A DNA stretch of 64,000 bases, from the NCBI RefSeq assembly GCF_008974245.1, contig NZ_BBZI01000005.1, positions 1,812,414 through 1,876,413 of the forward strand, given 5' to 3'. Position numbers and translations under genes: made by a program. Source of the DNA: Streptomyces abyssomicinicus. Its GTDB lineage: Bacteria; Actinomycetota; Actinomycetes; Streptomycetales; Streptomycetaceae. The notes under the pieces were generated by a model, which did no database searches, was not told the DNA's origin, and worked only from the letters and a program-made list of their open reading frames with translations. The stretch's first letter is position 1. Every line of letters begins with the position of its first letter. Of this stretch, positions 60,174 to 64,000 are shown piece after piece.

Positions 60174-62297
60174 TCAGGGTTCGACGTCGATGCCGTAGTC
60201 CGCGGCCAGGCTGGCAAGCCCCGTGTCGTAGCCCTGACCGACAGCACGCATTTTCCAGCCCGAAGCGTGCCGATAGATCTCCACGACGATGGAGACGGTC
60301 TCGCTCGAAGTGAAGGGTGCTGGCTCGAAGGAAAAGTTGGTGCCCGAGGGTTGGGTGGTCTCCGCACGCCATATGGATTGCTGGTCGAAGACGGCCGTAG
60401 GCTGTGCTTCGAGGCCGATGCTGGCGATGACGGCGATGCTGTGGACGTCGGCAGGGATATGGGGTAGTTCCGCGGTGATGGCGGCTGTGCTGCTGTGGAC
60501 TCCGTCTTGGTGGGGGTGGTTGTAGAAGACGAGATCGTGGTCGCCGCGTACTCTGCCGTGGCTGGTGAGGAGCACGGCGGAGACATCGACGGGTGCGCCG
60601 GTGGTGATGAGGCGTACCGTGACGGCTTCGGCTTCCAGAGGGGCGTTCGCCCCCTTGCTCAGCGCCCTCCCGGCGCTTTGCGGGGCATCACGGTGGCTCT
60701 CGGTCGGCCCGGCGTCCGATCGCTCTGAGGGCAGGTTGGTGTTGGTGAGCGCGGCCAGGGTGTGTTGGAAGACGGGCCAGCCTTCGGCTTCTCCTCCGGG
60801 CCAGACCAAGGCCAGCCGCGTGGAGCCGAACTGTTTGGGTGTGGGGGGTTGGCCGAGGGCTTCGTGGAGCTGCACGTAGCGCAGACTTTCGACGGCCAGG
60901 CAGCTGAGTTGCCATTGCCGTCCGGCTTCTTCGGGCTGGTTCATGCGCAGATCGTCGTCGACGGCGATGCCGCCGAGCGCGGTGTAGACGCGGCGGGCGA
61001 AGTCATGGCCGTCGCCCCCCGGCAGGAGACGGGCCGGGCGCTCCTGCTGGGTGGGTGCGGGCTCGCCGATCGCGGTATACAGCGCGCCGAGGTCGCCGCC
61101 GGTCCACTGGTTGGCCGTGGTGGTGGCGAACTGGGCGAACTGGATCAGGGTGGGCGGCCTGCTCTTCGCGGCCACGTGCCGGTGATGGGCGCGGGCGACG
61201 TCTTCCAGCGCGGTGCGCCAGCGCTGCTCAAGGTAGGTGTCGAAATACTGCTCGGCCCAGGCACGGCGATGGCGGGTGACGATGTCGCGGACCCGCTCGA
61301 AGCCTTCCCTGCCGCTGCCGCGGCCGCTGCTGTAGCTCATGGTCAGGCTGAAGGAACCGACGTCCGTGTCCACCGGGAGCTTGCTGCGTCGCTTGACGAT
61401 TGCCTCCTCCGGTCCCAAATGCCGTTCAGCGGTGCGCAGTTCCTCGAAAAGGTCTGGCGAGACGGGGCAGCCGGTATCTCGCAGTGCGGCGAGGGGGCGG
61501 CTGTAGTAGTCGGCCACACCGGACAGTGGGGCGCGGGAGTAGGGGCCTTCGCACACGAACCAGGCGGTGAGCGCGACGCCGTGCCAGAACTCCAGGGCCG
61601 GGCCGAGGGTTTCGGCCATCAGCTGGTGGGGTTGTGGGTTGCTGACGATGCTCTTGGCGTGCCGCTGCAGCGTCACCGACTGCCACAGCCGGTCCACCTG
61701 CTCGTTGACCGCAGCGGGCAGCACCTGCCGGTACAGCTGCTGGGTGAAGCCGTGATCGTCCGGCACGAAGGCCATGATGCTGTCATCGACGAGTCCCCAC
61801 AGCGACCGCATGCCGGGGCGTTGGGCGGCGTGCGCCTGGTCGAAGGCCGTCCACCAGTTGCGCAGGGCTGCCACGCGTTCCTCGACGGGAGAGAGGGAGG
61901 TCGGGCCGCCGAGGAAGGCCGCGAGCATTGCATGAATCTCGTCCTCCGGGATGCCCGCCTCGGCCGCCATGCCGGCCGCCTGGGCGGACATCCCCACATA
62001 CAGGCGCGGCTCAGGCAGTGCGGTGATGACCTCCTCGTCCGGGTGCGGCGGCGCCTGAAGGTAGTCCATCACGGCCAGCCAGTCGCCGGCGAAGTAGCCG
62101 GAGATGACCGGCTGCAGGGCGCGCGTCAGCACCCGGCGCGCCAGGACAGTGCCGGTCTTAGCGGCCTTCTTCGCGAAGGCGGCCATCAGGGCCTGCAGCT
62201 GCAGGCTGCGGTGGCGGGTGGCCAGCTGCATCGGATCGACGGAGGTAAGAGAGTCCAGGAGACGCAGACGGGCGCGTTGCTGCCCGGGCCGGTCCAA
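60174..62297 (-). CDS. TerD-domain protein with large N-terminal region (downstream frame)
   Basis: 707 aa from TTG 62297, but the same frame is open to 62447. The residues before 62297 (AKTIDDQRRLWSGIEEGYRL, then GIADEALEDFTFGGGW) read as coding, so the true protein probably starts in the previous ORF and crosses a frameshift. The C-terminal ~155 residues are a TerD domain: VSAVLLTSHGRVRGDHDLVF, FYNHP, then TVSIVVEIYRHASGWKMRAV, GQGY and LAADYGI. TerD domains bind calcium and occur in stress and defence operons. The rest is helical and unrecognised. Seen in a defence-type array between a helicase and a cyclase-linked effector. Confidence 0.75.
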   Translation of the reverse strand: MDRPGQQRARLRLLDSLTSVDPMQLATRHRSLQLQALMAAFAKKAAKTGTVLARRVLTRALQPVISGYFAGDWLAVMDYLQAPPHPDEEVITALPEPRLYVGMSAQAAGMAAEAGIPEDEIHAMLAAFLGGPTSLSPVEERVAALRNWWTAFDQAHAAQRPGMRSLWGLVDDSIMAFVPDDHGFTQQLYRQVLPAAVNEQVDRLWQSVTLQRHAKSIVSNPQPHQLMAETLGPALEFWHGVALTAWFVCEGPYSRAPLSGVADYYSRPLAALRDTGCPVSPDLFEELRTAERHLGPEEAIVKRRSKLPVDTDVGSFSLTMSYSSGRGSGREGFERVRDIVTRHRRAWAEQYFDTYLEQRWRTALEDVARAHHRHVAAKSRPPTLIQFAQFATTTANQWTGGDLGALYTAIGEPAPTQQERPARLLPGGDGHDFARRVYTALGGIAVDDDLRMNQPEEAGRQWQLSCLAVESLRYVQLHEALGQPPTPKQFGSTRLALVWPGGEAEGWPVFQHTLAALTNTNLPSERSDAGPTESHRDAPQSAGRALSKGANAPLEAEAVTVRLITTGAPVDVSAVLLTSHGRVRGDHDLVFYNHPHQDGVHSSTAAITAELPHIPADVHSIAVIASIGLEAQPTAVFDQQSIWRAETTQPSGTNFSFEPAPFTSSETVSIVVEIYRHASGWKMRAVGQGYDTGLASLAADYGIDVEP

Positions 62298-62370
62298 CCG
62301 GTGCCAGCCGCCGCCGAAGGTGAAGTCCTCCAGCGCCTCGTCGGCAATGCCGAGCAGGCGGTAGCCCTCC

Positions 62371-62916
62371 TCAATGCCGGACCACAGCCGCCGCTGGTCG
62401 TCGATGGTCTTGGCCGGGCCCGTCGGCCCGCACCCGGATCGGATCGATCAGTGTCTCGAACAACGGGACCAGCACCGACCACAGCAACACCGCGTCGGCC
62501 GACCCGTCCACCAGGATGATGCCGGCCGAGTCGTCCGCGGCCAACGTCAGCGCGTGAGCGGGCCGTTGGCGCACCAGGTGCGGCAGATTCACCGCCCCGC
62601 CTTTCAGTGACATCTTCTGCGGCAGATACCAGGCACCGCGCCGCTGCTGCTCCTGAACGCCGAACGCCTCGGCGCACCATGCCCTCTGCCGGGCGGTGAG
62701 TCTCAACACCTTGACGCTGTCCGCTGCCTCCGGCCCTGTCCCTTTGACCACCGAGGCCACCCGCCGGCCGGCCAGCGCCGCGGCCAGCAGCCGGGCCGCG
62801 AGGGCGTCGAGCTGAGCGAACCGCTGCTGCCGACCGGCAGCAGCCTCCAGGGCAAGCCAGTCCTCGGGAGACGCGTCGAGAGCAGGCTGCCACCAGCGCG
62901 ACAGATCACCGGCCAC
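62371..62916 (-). CDS. N-terminal part of the TerD-domain protein (upstream frame)
   Basis: 181 aa from GTG 62916, which overlaps the helicase stop by 11 bp. The first ~165 residues look like a real domain (LSRWWQPALDASPEDWLALE, LPQKMSLKGGAVNLPHLV, GIILVDGSADAVLLWSVLVP). The last ~17 residues (GQDHRRPAAAVVRH) are out of character. A +1 shift near 62420-62430 (in a GGGCCCGGCC run) joins it to the frame of the 60174-62297 ORF. Either a frameshift mutation, programmed frameshifting or a sequence error is involved. The combined protein would be ~910 aa. Confidence 0.6.
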   Translation of the reverse strand: MAGDLSRWWQPALDASPEDWLALEAAAGRQQRFAQLDALAARLLAAALAGRRVASVVKGTGPEAADSVKVLRLTARQRAWCAEAFGVQEQQRRGAWYLPQKMSLKGGAVNLPHLVRQRPAHALTLAADDSAGIILVDGSADAVLLWSVLVPLFETLIDPIRVRADGPGQDHRRPAAAVVRH

Positions 62917-64000
62917 CGGTCAGCCTCCGCATGTACTCGACGAACTGCTCAAACGGCATCGGCGTCGCGGTGTTCTGCGCGTAGACGGCGTAGCGCTGCG
63001 CCATCAGCTGCAACTCCCGCTCCGTCCTCCGGGCCTCCACCCGGTCCAGGTCGTGCACGACCCGCTGCTCCACACGCCCCTGCTCGTACAGCACGAACGC
63101 CTCGACCCCGCCCAGGAACGCACTGTCAGATGTCTCCTCTTCAGCGTCGTCACCACCCACGACGCCAGCCTCCAGCGTGTCGGCATCGATCAGGGGGACG
63201 TCGAGCAGCAGCGCGGGATCCATGTCGTTGTCCTCGCACATGCCCTCCAGGTGGTCCTCGAGGCCGAGTTCGGCATGGCAGACCACATCCAGGTACTGCT
63301 GATCGGCCGCCAGACCGGGATGCCGCAGCACCCGTACCCCGCGCCCGATGAACTGGTAGAACTCGCCGAAGCTGCCGTAGGGGCGCACGGGCACGACCAC
63401 GGTGATGGGCGGGAAGTCGTAGCCCTGGCCGAGCGTCCGCAACTGCACGATGCCCTGCAGATCACCCGCGTCCGACTCGAAACGCCGCCGGGTGGCTTTG
63501 ATCGCCGACGCCGACATGCTGTGGTGCAGCGTGGCGCAGGAGATGCCGTGCTCTTCGGCAATCCGGGCGATCTGGTGGGCGTGGGCATGCCCCAACGCCG
63601 CAAACAGGACCCGGGGTTTGACGGGGGCCAGCAGCTTGGCCTGCGCGTCCAAACAGGCCCGTGTCACGGCCATCACCTGCCGGATTGAAGCATCGGACTG
63701 CGCGGTGATGCGGGCCATCTTCCGCTCGTCTCCGAGCGCGGCCAGCAGGGCGTCGCGGCCCACGATCTGCTCACGCCGCCCGTCGGGCCACACCGCCTCG
63801 TACACCGTCGCCGCCGCATCCGGGGCGAACCGGTGCACGCGCAGGTTCTTCGCCGAGCCATCCGCGATGGAATCCACCAGCCGGTAGCGGTAGACGACAT
63901 CGGCGTCGATCGGCTTGCCGTCCAGACGCTGGAAGCACGCCGACATCAACAGCGTGCGCGCATCCCGGAAGTGGGCGAACAACCGCTGATAGGAGGCGCT
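62906..64000 (-). CDS. Superfamily 2 helicase, C-terminal half (partial, runs off the window)
   Basis: The frame is open to the right edge, so the start and ATPase domain lie beyond 64000. The visible part opens with TLLMSACFQRLDGK, the motif III region (SAT/TP-like with R-x-D-G). After a RecA-like second domain it has GIVQLRTLGQGYDFPP (motif V) and FYQFIGRGVRVLRHPG (motif VI, Q-x-x-G-R-x-x-R). The C-terminal ~120 residues are an acidic, helical tail. This matches DEAD/DEAH-type helicases of restriction or defence systems. It overlaps the next gene, so it belongs to the array and is probably near its start. Confidence 0.85.
   Translation of the reverse strand, partial: SASYQRLFAHFRDARTLLMSACFQRLDGKPIDADVVYRYRLVDSIADGSAKNLRVHRFAPDAAATVYEAVWPDGRREQIVGRDALLAALGDERKMARITAQSDASIRQVMAVTRACLDAQAKLLAPVKPRVLFAALGHAHAHQIARIAEEHGISCATLHHSMSASAIKATRRRFESDAGDLQGIVQLRTLGQGYDFPPITVVVPVRPYGSFGEFYQFIGRGVRVLRHPGLAADQQYLDVVCHAELGLEDHLEGMCEDNDMDPALLLDVPLIDADTLEAGVVGGDDAEEETSDSAFLGGVEAFVLYEQGRVEQRVVHDLDRVEARRTERELQLMAQRYAVYAQNTATPMPFEQFVEYMRRLTGGR

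Noticed and set aside
1..64000. tRNA, rRNA and CRISPR arrays
   Set aside because: No cloverleaf-like or rRNA-like stretch and no spaced repeats of CRISPR type were noticed on either strand; a tRNA scan would be needed to be certain.

Overview
The window looks like chromosomal DNA of a Streptomyces or close actinomycete. GC is very high, GTG and TTG starts are frequent, and genes overlap by 4 bp (ATGA/GTGA) in long operons. The sites and families also fit: a DmdR/IdeR-type iron box, DasR-type dre boxes before a chitinase, SigE-type sigma factors, a PucR regulator and SUKH proteins. I saw no rRNA, tRNA or CRISPR array. All functional calls come from reading motifs, without any database search.

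Left part (1-8.5 kb): the end of a tightly overlapped plus-strand operon. It carries an FAD oxidoreductase, a sugar-1-phosphate nucleotidyltransferase, a GT4 glycosyltransferase, a class IV aminotransferase, a Nudix hydrolase, a leaderless PhoA-type phosphatase, an Nramp metal transporter and an acetyltransferase. It resembles the end of a specialised-metabolite or glycoconjugate cluster cut by the window edge. At 8.6-12 kb lies a desaturase/ferredoxin-reductase pair divergent from a PucR regulator. From 12 to 19.5 kb small genes (thioredoxin-like, dual-specificity phosphatase, SnoaL-like, APH kinase, ECF sigma with a membrane partner) sit among decayed genes.

Centre (19.8-32.1 kb): a siderophore-uptake locus. 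A double-length AraC regulator is divergent from an iron-boxed operon encoding a siderophore-interacting protein fused to a methyltransferase-like domain, a lipoprotein receptor, two FecCD permeases, an ATPase, an enterochelin-esterase-like hydrolase and a heterodimeric exporter-fold ABC transporter with one intact and one degenerate ATP site. No siderophore biosynthesis gene is visible. At 32-47 kb follow a peptidoglycan-binding protein, a SigE-type sigma/anti-sigma pair with a secreted paralogue of the sensor domain, a methyltransferase, gene remnants, an ankyrin/HEAT protein, a TetR/quinone-reductase pair, an FG-GAP propeller protein and a GH18 chitinase.

Right part (47-64 kb): a defence-type island marked by an IS5-type and a dead IS256-type element. 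A zinc-ribbon PD-(D/E)xK protein lies next to an IS-truncated methylase/specificity-like gene. Then a 9.4-kb minus-strand array runs from a partial SF2 helicase through a TerD-domain protein (frameshifted), a Pycsar-type membrane effector, a Crp/Fnr receptor, a class III nucleotide cyclase, a large NTPase-like protein with a degenerate P-loop, a helical partner and a small ORF. This cyclic-nucleotide array is the best candidate here for an undescribed immune system.
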